Origin: Setophaga petechia
Taxonomy: Eukaryota > Chordata > Aves > Passeriformes > Parulidae
NCBI GenBank assembly: GCA_024362935.1
Contig: JANCRA010000019.1
Span: 3,592,501-3,656,500 of the forward strand
DNA length: 64,000 nucleotides
Direction of reading: 5' to 3'
Shown here: positions 40,737-52,268 of the stretch, one piece after another
Position numbering within the stretch: position 1 is the stretch's first letter
Layout of the letters: each line of letters starts with the position of its first letter
Translations under genes and position numbers: made by a program
The notes under the pieces: model-generated
The model's input: only the letters and a program-made list of their open reading frames with translations
Databases searched by the model: none
What the model was told of the DNA's origin: nothing

Positions 40737-41070
40737 ATGCATGCAGCTGACAGGGGATTAAATGGAACCATGGCCTCCCTCTGAAATCCCTTGGTCTTTC
40801 AGGGGAAAGCTCAAGGGAATACCTGAGTACACACAGTGCTGTGAAGGCCTGCAGCACCCCTCACACAAAACCTCTTGAGAATGTGGAGGACTATTTGTCA
40901 AACATTCAAGAGGCCTCAGGGCAGGTTCTGTGTTTTTTTATTTACCACATGTGTTAGAGAAGGCCCTTGGAGCACAGCTTACTTGAGTAATGATTTTAGA
41001 GAAAAGTCAGTGAGGCAGCACTGACTCCTTTCCAGTGAGAATTACTGTGGTTTTGCAGTAGAGGTTCATG

Positions 41071-41350
41071 ATCACAGAATCAATGAAGTTGGCAGGGACT
41101 TCTGGAGAGAACAGGGTCAGCTGCAGCAGATTGCTCAGGGTTTTGTCCTGTTCAGGTCTGATTATTTTCAAGGATATAATCCACAATCTTTGTGGGCAAT
41201 ACCACACAGTTCTAAAATCCTCGCAGGGAAAATCTTTTTCTTGTGTTTAAATTACTTCCTGTATTTTAATTTGTGCCTGTTTCCCTCAGTCCTTTTACTG
41301 TCCTATCCCTGAGAAGAGTGTGGCCCCATGTTCTCTACTCCCTTGCATTT
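41071..41350 (-). mobile_element. CR1 LINE 3' end, antisense, older subfamily
   Basis: The + strand starts atcacagaatcaatgaagtt and continues 'ggcagggacttctggagaga', 'ataatccacaatctttgtgg' and gagaagagtgtggccccat, the antisense order of a CR1 3' end. It is more diverged than the copy immediately to its right and carries small deletions against the family pattern. Only a few bases separate it from the neighbouring CR1 start at 41353, suggesting the younger copy landed in or at the edge of this one. Confidence 0.88.
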
Positions 41351-41352
41351 TA

Positions 41353-41595
41353 TCATAGAATCATAAAATGTCTTGGGTTGAAAGGGACCCTTAAAGATCA
41401 TCTAGTTCTAACCCCCTTCCATGGGCAGAGATGCCTTCCTCTAGACCAGGTTGCTCAAATCCCCATCCATGGGGATGACCCATCCCCATCCTGGCCTTGA
41501 ACGCTTCCAGGGATGGGTCATCCATAGCTTCTCTGGGCAACCAGTTCCAGTGCTTCACCAACCTTACAGTGAGGAGTTTCTTCTTAATATCAGAT
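41353..41595 (-). mobile_element. CR1 LINE 3' end, antisense, younger copy
   Basis: The + strand starts tcatagaatcataaaatgtc, the CR1 terminal repeat in reverse, then 'gaaagggacccttaaagatc', tctagaccaggttgctcaaa, 'cctggccttgaacgcttcca' and agcttctctgggcaaccag. These are hallmark antisense CR1 segments. A local duplication of a ccatccat/ggggatgaccc motif lies near 41463-41490. The copy contributes the C-terminal part of a long minus-strand open frame at 41391-41984, which is therefore transposon-derived at that end and not a host gene. Confidence 0.95.
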
Positions 41596-44500
41596 ATTTG
41601 GGCCATGAGCAGTCTGGGTGTGCCAGACTGGGTAGAGTGACAGCTGTCACCAGATGTACCTGCCAAAAAGTACCTCATTTTAGAACTGAGCAGAAGCAAC
41701 ACTCTGGTACATTTTCGTGTAATTTGGTATCCAGACAGTGTAAAAAACCGCATGCCTTCATCGCTGGCACTTGGATCTGCGTAGCAGTGGGATGTACAGG
41801 TAAAGCTTTCAGTGATCACACTACAGCTGACTGATTTGAAGGGCAGTTTGGCCACCAGCAGATGTGGCTTAGAGGAAAAATATGCCTCAGTCAGTCCTCT
41901 GTTACCTGCTTGGCAGCAGGAGAGAGGGATCCAAACAGAACATGTGAATAACTTCCCAGTCCTTCTTAGCAATGACGATGACAAATGGCCCCAATACCCT
42001 AATTTGTTATGGGTTCATGGATTCTAATGAAAGAAAAAGAAGAATCATCTAGCATATTTTATAGTATTCTTAGGATTGCTAGACAAGGAAGCATAAATCT
42101 TTCCCTTTTAATAAAATCCACCTGAAATACCTGACATACAGTCAAGTGCCATTGATTTCAAATGACAGTACAAGTATGCTTAAACTCAAGCATGTGTGTA
42201 AGAGCTTTACTGGACTAAAATTTTCATGAAATATATAGTAAAATTTTGGAAAGAATTTAAACCAATATTTCGTTTAAAATTTCTTCTTGTATTCACCAAC
42301 AAAGGAAAATATATCGAGGAGAATTTTTGGTCCTAACTATCACTTGGACATATTTCACTTATATTTACTTAGACCTACTGTATGTTAAATAAATTTGAAT
42401 GGATTGTTAAAGACCTGATTTAGTCACTTCCTCTATTTGATTAAATGTAATCTCCTCTTCTATGTTCATTTATTAATAAGTGGAGAGATAACTTTGTAAA
42501 GTTCATGGTTAGGGTGTAATATGAAAAAAATGAAATAGGGCAGATGAGGATTTTTGTATAAAAAGGTCCATTTAATGGTAGGAAGGCTTAAGCATGCAGA
42601 CTGTTTTTAAATTTTTAATTTTTTTTTACTACTTAGAAGATAAACTTTGCTGCAGTTTTTTCTTTTTTATATTTGCTTAGGGCAACATCATTTCTTGACA
42701 GCTGATGTTTGAAGTAATCTGCCTCCTTTGAGATTAGTGATATATCCAAGATTATCTATATCTCAGAGCCTTTCCATAATTATAAATTGCATGATGGAGA
42801 GAAAAATTCATTTTTCACTGCATAAGTAAATATTAATTTCTTTGCTTTGAGTTGAAAAAAAGAAATGTAGTCCATCTCTTCTCTCTCATTTTGCCTATTA
42901 AGATACTGTATCTACCAAACAGAAAATTATTTATTGCAATAAAATAAATTGCAAATAAATTCAAGTTACTAGTCACAAAAAATTAAAAGTACGTTGGTTT
43001 TTTTTGAGAATGAAGAATGAAGAGCCTAGAAAATGCCTGAAGGAAAGAAGGAGGCTCAAGATCAGTAAAACTGACATATGTGTGTATACTAAGCTACCTA
43101 AGATTGCTAAGTTGTGTTTTCTCTGAATGTATCCAGGGTACATCTCTTCCACAAATTGACCTGTTGACAGTGTTGTAGGTGATGGAATTCTTCACTGTAA
43201 CTACTAATTGCTCACTTTCATTATAGAAGTAGTAAAATGTCAAAGGAAAAGGTATTCTGAACACAGGTAAAGGCACAAGAGCAGGATGTAAAACTTGAAG
43301 GCATCTGAAAATTTTTTCGTGTGAGGAAAATACAGAGCTCCTTTCAGACTGAGCCAGCCATCTTCAACCCCCTTGCATCCTGCAGGGAGAGACTGATCAG
43401 TTCTGTCTCAGTGCACTGGCAACAGGCACTCTCCAAATGTTGCTTTAACAGCTGAAGAAGTCCATTGAAGGAAATAACATTTGCTATTTGGAGTGTATTT
43501 TCATGCACTGATCTCAATTCTCTGCAGTTCAGTCCAGGTCCCCTCAAAGAGTGCGTTTTTGGTATTGATTGCCGTGGAGTGAATGGCAGCCATCTGTAAT
43601 GCTCCTCATCTGTGTTGTCCCACTTCTGTCCGGACACTGAACTTTATTTACATTCACTTATCACTGTCTGTTACTGAGCATGCTCAAATGTGAAACCTTC
43701 TATGATGCTGTTCAAAAATGACATAAAAAGCCAAATTAGCAGGCAGTGTTTGCCATAGAAGATGCAATAACGCTGAGCTTTAGCTTAGCTGTGACTTCGA
43801 AGATCACTTAACAGAAAATCTAAAGGGAAACACATTTTAGCAGTTGGTTGTGGAGATGGTCTACATTTTTTTCAGACATCAGGCAAATGAGTGAGATCTA
43901 CAGAGTGTGAGGCCTTTCTGAAGGGTCCATGAATGTTGGCTCGGTTTTATGCTTTTTGATAACCTTATACCACACAGGCACTAGATACAAGCAGCTTTTA
44001 CTCCTACTGCATAGTGATCATCTGCTGGCACTGAAAGAACAACTGACAGATTTCTCTCGTTTTCCAAATCTGTTTCCAAAGGGGCATCTTTCACATGCTG
44101 AGGCATAATTCGCTTTTCAGTGGGAAATGTGGGCAAGGCAACAAAAGCAGCAACAGTAATTAGAAGTTAACAACAATCTTTTGGAGTTTTAGTCTCTTCA
44201 GGGAATTCAAGGCAGATTTTAGGAGAGAGCTCTGCATTTATATGCTGCTTTGTTACTCTGCAAACTCTTCTTGTTAGCATCATGTAGCATGTAGAAATCA
44301 GATTTGGGGTTTATTGCACTATGTTTTGTGCAAACAAAGGAGATATGCCATCTTCAGTGAGATTAGAACAGTCTCAGGGATGGATAAATAAATAAATGAG
44401 CATAACAGGTATTATGGAAAATGGGTAGAAGAGAAGATGAGGAATGTAAGCTTATGCAAAGTTTGCAAGGTTGACATTCTGTTATTACATTGAGCAGAAT

Positions 44501-47074
44501 ACAGATACCACATTAGCCATAGGCATCAATTTCTTTTAGTACAAATGAGTGGAGCTTGCAGAGTCCTGTGTTTTACTTCCCTTTTGCCAATACTGACAGT
44601 TTGACTTGGCAGCACAATAGAATACATAAAAGTTTGCTTACTGTATGAGTAACTTTAGAAAATAATGGAATTCATGGTGATCAGTAGGGCACTACACCTG
44701 AATGTAATCTGCACAAGGTCAAGCTATGCAATATAAAAGGTAGTGACTATGACATGATCTGGTAGCTGTTCATACAGATTGAAGTATTTATTATTCATAT
44801 TTTATATAAAACCTGAATTGTTCTAGGTCATGTAGTAGTCAGACTAGAAAAGACATCTTTTCTTAATGTTTAAGGAGGAAGGTGTGGGATTCAACTCAGT
44901 TAACTTCACCAGCTCTGAGGTTACCTGTCTCATGCAAACATGGTGCTTTAGGCTTTGTCTGGAGTCAGTGAAGAAATATGGGCAGATTCAAAGCACTGCT
45001 CATCCCACCTGTCTCCCAACAGATGCTTTAAGGTGCTTTTTTCTTTCACTGACATGAGAGGGAGCCCTGGTCACCAGTCAACAGTAGACACTTAGTTTTT
45101 TACATTTAATTTAGCTTCATGATTCTTGTCCATGACAACTGACTTAAGTAAAGGTCAGAGACTTCAGTCATCTGTACAGCAGCCTAACAAAATGTCCTTG
45201 TGATTCAGAGCTAGACATTTGAGCAGGTATTTTCAAAATCAGTAGTTCTTGTCAAATGTCTGGCTCATGTCCATCTTCCATCTCCTCCTCCAGGAAATAT
45301 TGCTTTCCAGCCTCTTAGATATATGTACAATTAATTAATACAATGCAAAATAAAATAGTGCAGTATGATTGTTGTTTATTCAGCTTCAAGTGGAACCAAA
45401 GTGTTTCTGGAGAAAAGAAGAAAAGCCTGAGTAAAATTATTTATAGCACAAATACACAGCAGTTTCTTGAGACTAATATTTCATAGTGGGTAGGGAACTC
45501 TTACAGGTCTGTAATTTCCAATAAGTAATTTTCTTAGTCTTGTGCCCTACCTTTCTGGCATACCAATGAACATGAGGAGAGCTTATGAGCCTTTCAGGTT
45601 AGAGTTAACAATAAAACAAGTCATTTTCTCTCAGATGTGTTTAGTATACTGATGTTATTAGTCCCACTTCTGCTAGCCTCTGGACATTTTCTATCCCAAG
45701 ACTATCATCAAAACTAACTCTGGATATGACTATGTTATGAGAAATATAATATCACTAGGAAAACAAAACTACAAAAAACCCCACATTAAAATCTGACAGC
45801 CACACAGTATCCGTACTAATCATGTGAAGAATAAAGACACCAACCCCCATTTCAGCCTTATTCATAGTGCCAGCTTTTTTCCTCCATATTCAAGAATTTT
45901 CCACTACTAGGCTACAGCAATTAAAGCTTAATTACAACATGAAATTCTCACTGTTAGGGAGTCTGGGTATGTGGTTCTTCCTCCCTGGGTAGCCTTTTAT
46001 CAAGGTTAGGGAACCCATCACAGTTTCCAATGACTGCAGAAGTGAACCTGTATGGTCAAACCTATTCCTGCACAGGCTGCTTGAAAAGTACCCCAGCAGT
46101 TCTGATGACATGATTTGTTACCCTTCAAATTCCCCTTTTCCACTCTCATGCTTTTTTCTGCTACCACACTCATGCACTCTGAGATAAACAACCTGTCCCT
46201 GTTTATTCTTTTCCCACCCTTTTCCCAGCTCTAATGTTGCTGATTTTACATCCTTACTCAGTATTTACAATAAAGTTGTCCTAGTAATTTCTGCCTTGGT
46301 GTGTAGTGCTGGTACCCCTGTCTGTCCTTGTTCTTGGATTGCTCTCTTGTTAGTGTAGCCTCAAGTCAAGGTGAGCATCTGCATATGGCATTACTCTTTC
46401 TTTTGCAACTTGTTATGCCTGGTATCTTCTTTATGCCTGATAACACATTGTTGTCTTTCTGCAGTTCATGTTTCATGATTTGCACACATAGCTAGAAGCC
46501 AACTTGGTAAAATTCCTGGTGGAAGCACCTTCTTCATCTGCTTAGTCTGAATGACCGGAGACAGCCCCCATGGCCAGCGACAGCCTGCATGGCTGTGGAC
46601 CTTGAGGGAAACAATCCCGCTTCACCTTTCACTTTCTGCCTGTCCTTCCCTCTTCTACCACCACAAAATACATTCACATGGTCCAGCCTGTTCCTGCATC
46701 TTCTGGCATGTTGCTCTGTATTTCTGGTACTTTCCTTGGCTGCCTTACGTGGTGGAATGGTCATTAACCGCTCTCTCCTGGACCAGACCATGGCCTGATT
46801 TCTGATGACTTCCTCCATTCCCTAGCCTCTGAGCCATGTGGAGAAGCTGCCCAGAAAGGATCAGTTATTACGTGCCAGCTGTTTTCCTGGAGATCATACA
46901 TCTTCCATTTATCCAGATTACCTCTGTGACAGTGAAAACTGATTGAGTGGGAATGGGAGTGACTGCATTAAAAGGATCTGAGACTTATGCCAGACTTTTT
47001 ATGGGGAAGTTGCTCTTCCACCAGCCAGAAAACAAGCAGAAGAGTTCAGAGTTTGTGTACTCCACCCACCCAGC

Positions 47075-48173
47075 TGTAGTGGGTTGACTCTGGTTTTATG
47101 CCAGACACCCACCAAAGCATCTACATCACTCCCTCTGCAGCTGGTCAAGGGGGAGAAAATATAACAAAGGGTTGAGATAAGGACAGGGAGAGATCACCCA
47201 CCAAATAACATCGCAGGCAAAACAGATTCTAGTTCGAGATACGAATTGAATTTATTACTAACAAAATCAGAGCAGGATAATGAGAAGTAAAATAAGACCT
47301 TAAAAATATCTTTCTCCCACCCTTCCTCCTTCACAAGTTCTATCTCCTCCACCTCAGCAGCACCGGCAGACAGAGAAGGGGGTTATTAGAGTTCATTAGA
47401 GGTTGATTCTGCTGCTGCTCAGGGAGAGGAGTGCTTCCCCTGCTCCAGCCTAGGATTCCTCCCACAGGAGACAGTTCTCCATTAACTTCTCCATCCTGTG
47501 GACAACATTTCTCCACAAACTGCTGCACTGGGTCACTCTTTCATGGTATGCAGTCCTTCAAGGACAGGCTGCTCCAGCATGCAGAGTCAAAAGTCCTATG
47601 ATGACACTGCTCCATTGTGGGTTCCTCTCTCCATAGAGAGGAAGGTTTGCAGATCCCTGCCAGGACCCCTCTCCAGCACAGGACTCCCACAGACTCACAG
47701 CTTCCTCTCAGGCACCCACCTGCTCTGGCGGATGCTCCTCCATGGGCTGCAGGTGGATCTCTGCATCCCCCTGGATGTCCATGGGCTGCAGGGGCACAGC
47801 TGCATCACTGTGGGCTTCACGATGGGCTGCAGGGGAATCTCAGCTCTGGTGCCTGGAACACCTCCTCCCTCATCTTCTCCACTGACCTTGATGTCTGCAG
47901 AGTTATTGTTCTCACATATTCTCTCCCTGCTATTCTTTGGCATTAATTACAACTGTGAAAATCCCTTTTTTTAATTCTTCCTACATATGCTATCCCAGAG
48001 GCATTACCACTGTTTCTGGATGGTGCAGACTTGGATGGTGCAGAGCTGGCCAGCAGTGGGTCCATCCTGGAGCCGGCTGACACTGGCTCTGCCAAACATG
48101 GGGAAACTTCTGGCAACTTCTCACAGAAGCCACCTCTGTAGCCCCTAGCGACTAAAACCTGGCCATGCAAACA
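47075..48173 (-). mobile_element. Long endogenous retrovirus LTR (avian ERVL-like), about 1.1 kb, antisense to DTNA
   Basis: The + strand starts TGTAGTGGGTTGACTC and ends ggccatgcaaaca, giving TG...CA termini. Between them are 'gttgagataaggacagggag', 'gaattgaatttattactaac' (antisense polyadenylation signal), 'tcccacaggagacagttctc', three copies of a tgggctgcagg-centred unit at about 47742, 47789 and 47825, and 'tcacagaagccacctctgta'. I recognise this as a long avian LTR in reverse. Flanks ccagc (47070-47074) and tcagc (48174-48178) match at four of five bases, a plausible decayed 5-bp target duplication as expected for ERVL. It is a solo LTR. The 158-codon frame at 47498-47974 lies inside it and is not a gene. 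Confidence 0.85.
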
Positions 48174-49729
48174 TCAGCTTAATTCATGGTAACATTTTTA
48201 AGACAACCTGCCAGCATACAAGTTTGCCTTGTAGAAGTTTTCTTTTAATACAAAGATAAAATAAATACTTTGGTGTAACAATGGAATTGTATCTTGTAGG
48301 TTTTCACAGTTACTTGCTAGGGAACAGCAAGTGGAAAAGTGCCGTGTCTAGTCTGTAAAGTGATTGCTGCTTCTGTTACCACTCATCTGTATTGAGTATC
48401 TTCCTCTTTGGTTTTACACATGTGCTAGCAGAGTGTTGGAGGGCATTTAGTGCTGAGGCAAAAGAAGGGAAACCCAATCATAGGGCAGAAATCTAGACTA
48501 AGTAAAATGACTGTATCTTGTTTCATCATCTATCTACTATCAGCTTACATTTCCCTGCCATCAGATCCTCATGTCACATTGCAGTCTGAGACAGCACCTG
48601 AAAACCAATCAAATAAAAATATAATGAGGAGGATTATAATTAAGTTTCTCTGTCTACAAAAACATGGATCTCCTTCCACATACAGGTGGCTTTTGTTACA
48701 TCATAAGACATATCACCATGCTCTGTAATGAGAACTGTGCAGTAGTTTGTCTGGTGAAAAAAAGAGAATTTGCCCCCTGAGCCTCCTGATTTGTTTTTTA
48801 TTGACACTTTAGTAGGACAGTAGGTAATATTAAGATAGAGGGATGAACCTTTGAGTTCAGGTTTGAACTAAATCCAGTTTTTAAATTACTGTAGCGGTTT
48901 CTTTATTTTTGGCATGGTGCACCTCTTCTGGAAATGGCAATCCACAGCAAGCCAATCATACTGCCACAATAACAGTGCTCTGCAAACAAGATTTCTGTTT
49001 GGGTACAATGTGAAGGGTGAGCAGAGATTGTCCTTTAAGCTGTCCTTGTAGGTAAAAACAGGCCTCATCAAATTCAGCTTAGACCAGGATTTCATCAAAG
49101 AGAGAGATTTAACAAATCATTTGGCAAATATATTTAGAAGACATAAAATATGACTTTCGGATCACTTCATTATGTGTTATTTGTTTAAATGTACCCTGAC
49201 TCAATTACAATTCTGTTTCTGTAAAATATTTTGCTTTCCATACAAATTGCTGAAAAGAATTTTCAAAATATCAGTATGTGATAAGCACTTAGTATCATAG
49301 GATCTTCTGAAAAGCCCATCTGCTATGCAAATTAATATCTAAGAGTAATTTCTGAATGGGGATTCATAAAGGCAGGGTTCAGAAAAACAATTAGCATATG
49401 TTTACCTTTCAGTGATTTCTGTAAAATACAGACTTTTATTTGAATTCTTTATACAATGAAGAATGATTTCCCAAGCTGAGGTTGTATTCATTACAACAAG
49501 TAATATCAGTATATTGTTTGCTTATTAACAGATTTGAATTTTATTTGCTCATGCCTCCACCAGATTCAATATGCGGTGGTGGAAAACGCATTAATTCATT
49601 TAATTATTCATGAAGCATGTTGTACATGGTTGTGTTATTCCTCAGCCCGTGGGAGGAGGTGACTCTTTTTCTCAGTTGCTTTCAGGAGAGCACGTTTCCC
49701 CATCTGAGTCTTTCTGTCCTGTCCCCTAG

Positions 49730-49943
49730 TGCACCTGGTGGACATCTGGAATGTGATCGAAGCCTTGCGGGAGAACGCCCTGAACAACCTGGACCCCAGC
49801 ATCGAACTGAACGTGGCTCGCCTGGAGGCTGTGATTTCAACCATCTTCTACCAGCTCAACAAACGGATGCCCACCACCCACCAGATCAACGTGGAGCAGT
49901 CCATCAGCCTGCTGCTCAACTTCCTGCTAGCGGCCTTTGATCC
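49730..49943 (+). CDS. DTNA: Alpha-dystrobrevin, third coding exon (rest of codon 50 to second base of codon 121)
   Basis: A 214-bp exon with acceptor ctgtcccctag and donor GTGAGT at 49944. It encodes [20 protein letters not shown], then a helix containing [20 protein letters not shown], then [17 protein letters not shown] and two bases of Pro121. This is the core of the first EF-hand-like domain of the dystrophin/dystrobrevin family, which packs beside the ZZ domain and helps build the dystrophin-glycoprotein scaffold. Third codon positions are strongly G/C-biased, unlike the AT-rich introns. Compared with mammalian DTNA as I remember it, there are small substitutions (Ser-Ile for Asn-Thr after DP, Ala for Ser before RLEAV, Asn for His before VEQS). 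Entry phase is 1 and exit phase 2. Confidence 0.97.
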
Positions 49944-50794
49944 GTGAGTCTGCCTTTCCTCCTGCCTCTCCCAGCTGCTGGAAGGGTTTGACTTCCTCCA
50001 GAAATATCTCTCGAAATCAATTGAGCAGGCTCAATTCTGTCCCAAATAATGGGCATGTGAATAGTGCTAACTAGGGAGATAACCTAAATTAAGGGCCTCT
50101 GCTTTCCTTTCTTTGGAGCCAAATTCAGCACAACTGTGTTTTCATCCAGCTACTCAGACTTGTTCCAGTTTATATCAAAGAAGAATTATCTACAGAAACA
50201 AATTCACATGCGCTTCTAATTTGGCTTGTTGTTTATTGACACACCAGTGGCTGACACCACTGCAATGCCTCTGCAGCATTGCCATGGGTTAATAGCTCAT
50301 TATTTCGAAAGAGCTCATTTCCCTGCAAGTTCTTGCAGCTGTAAGCAATTTTTTTTTCTGGCTCATGCCAGTGCAGCATGATTCTGAGACCATGACAGAA
50401 ATAGGATTAAAGACCTGGAGGTGATGAAATTCATGTTGTTTATTACTGCATGGGACTCATATTACAAAAAGAACAAGTTTTAGATAGAGAAAACCACTTA
50501 CATTAATGAGTATTCTGTGCATATCTATTGCAATTTTCTGAATACATAGTTGGCAACCTGTACTGCAGTGTTTGCAGTCCTCAGAACTGAGTCATTGGAG
50601 AACAGTGGTTAAGTCTGACAGGTGCAGATGTTGTCACTTTATGGCTTATTTTTTGAAAATTCATCAGCAGAAAACACTGATCATTAAACATTAAAACAAG
50701 GATGCTTCCCCTCTCTCTTCCCAGTCCTCTCTCTTGCTGCCCTGGTACTGGGTGTCATTGAGCACCTCTCAGTGCCAGACCAGCCAGTGGCTCA

Positions 50795-50808
50795 GTCGCC
50801 ATGGCAAC
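50795..50808 (+). promoter_or_regulatory. Candidate RFX X-box
   Basis: The 14 bases GTCGCCATGGCAAC fit the palindromic RFX consensus GTNRCC-N2-RGYAAC at every defined position, including a CpG in a CpG-poor setting. RFX factors drive ciliary and neuronal genes. About one such match might occur by chance in a window this size, so regulatory use is only a possibility. Confidence 0.4.
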
Positions 50809-51954
50809 GGGGAGAAAAAGTAGGTGTTCCACATGAGAAGGCTGCACTCAACCTCTCCTCCTGCCCCTCTGAGAGGAAGAAAAGCCAGTCCATTGTGAAA
50901 TCATAGCCTTCAGGAATATTTTCCTCCCCTCAAGGGCAATAAAAGAAGGAACAGGCATTTTAATTCATACCATTGTGGCTGTGACAAGGATACTAAAGGA
51001 TGCTGGTAATGACCAGATGCATTTATTGCTGCATGCCACAAGTAAACTGCTTCCTGGCTGGTAAACATATGGAAAGACCCTGGTCTATGGAAGCAAGACC
51101 TCTGATACTGTGCTTACTTCGTAGCTCACTGTAAAGGGATAAAGATCTCAACTACACAACACAGCTACTTGCAGCATAATGGGGTAGAGGAATTTAGTCC
51201 CCTGGAGGGAATCAGAGAATGTTTTTAAGGGGGAAAGGTTTGCTTTCCCTGAAAACATCCCATGTGCTGTGGTTCATGATCTGTTTCTGAGCTCCCATCA
51301 GGCCCCTCCAGGGTAAGGAAGCTGTGACCCTCACTCCATTTGTCAAGCAGCAGCTCAGTCTGTTGTGCTACCTCTTGAGTGTAGTGCATGGGATGCACTT
51401 CCCAGAAGGGCAGAGACCCCCAGGGAATCCCTAGGAAGAGGCTCCCAGCTCTGAGATCAGAGATAGGGACTAGCTGCCTGTCACTCCATATTAAGTACAG
51501 CAAACATATGAGATGAGGTTCATGTGCAACCTGAGATACCTAAGTTCAGGTTTCATGGGTGTATGTGTCAGCTAGGTCTCTCTGTACTGTAGTGGAAGTC
51601 TAGACACCTGTCACAAATAAAGACTTACCAGTTAAGCATCTGATTCTCGAAACATTCTGTACACTTTAGTATGACTCATATCATTGAAGTTTTGTGTTGG
51701 ATGTTGGTTTAACAACCACTGGTGTTTCAGGTTTCTTGGTTTCTGGGAAACAGAGGGAAGGAGGTGGCTCTACATGCCACAGGAACAGTGTGGGAGCTGC
51801 TGGGGTCTAACCAGAGCTGCTGTCTCTGCTTCCAGTGTTGCTCCTTTCTCTCCCCTCCAGAGCAGCAAAAAGGTCATTGTCTGCTGAAAGCTAGAAGTTG
51901 GTGGAAGGAGGAGCAAGGTCGTTTCTTGTGGTCTCATGTTCAGAGAGAAACAAT

Positions 51955-52055
51955 GCTTTGCAGGCTATCCAGAGGGACTCAGCAGGCTGGAGAAGTGGGC
52001 CCATGGGAATCTCCTCATGAGGTTCAGCAAGGCCAAGTGCAAGGTGCTGCAGGTC
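51955..52055 (+). mobile_element. CR1 LINE fragment (reverse-transcriptase 3' part), sense orientation
   Basis: The order 'atccagagggactcagcagg', ctggagaagtgggcccatg, 'ctcatgaggttcagcaaggc' and caagtgcaaggtgctgcagg matches the sense strand of the CR1 ORF2 C-terminal region. The usual 3' UTR and terminal repeat are missing, so the copy is broken at both ends. Small indels disrupt the frame. Confidence 0.85.
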
Positions 52056-52208
52056 CAGAGAAGGTGGTGCAGTTTTTCATGTCCTTTTTGGAATCCAAAG
52101 AAAGTGGAGAAAGGGAGTCTGTGACTTAATGTATATGAAAGGACCACAAGGGACAAGTTATTTCATGTTTTAAAGTCTAATAAGCCTGCCACCGTCTCAT
52201 TTATTTAG

Positions 52209-52268
52209 GTCTAGTTAATATATATGTTGCTCTTTGTGTCTAGTTAATATATATGTTGCTCTTTGTGT
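52209..52268 (+). repeat. Perfect tandem duplication, 29-bp unit, two copies
   Basis: The unit starting gtctagttaatatatatg at 52209 is repeated exactly at 52238 with no mismatches. This indicates a recent slippage or duplication, or an assembly artefact. Confidence 0.95.

Larger units (their letters stand above)
26134..49729 (+). other. DTNA: DTNA intron between coding exons 2 and 3 (23.6 kb)
   Basis: The longest intron in the window, beginning GTAAGT and ending tcctgtcccctag. Recognised content is three antisense CR1 ends (34811-35035, 41071-41350, 41353-41595), LTRs at about 38542-39130 and 47075-48173, a CpG-rich block at about 38110-38470, and a GGA microsatellite. Stretches 26134-34800, 35036-38100, 39131-41000, 41600-47070 and 48174-49729 hold nothing I can assign. 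They are AT-rich with only chance-length open frames. A pyrimidine-rich segment at about 34130-34450 produces a charged minus-strand open frame that I do not regard as a gene. Confidence 0.85.

Noticed and set aside
47498..47974. 158-codon plus-strand open frame
   Set aside because: Lies wholly inside the LTR at 47075-48173; LTRs do not normally encode protein.
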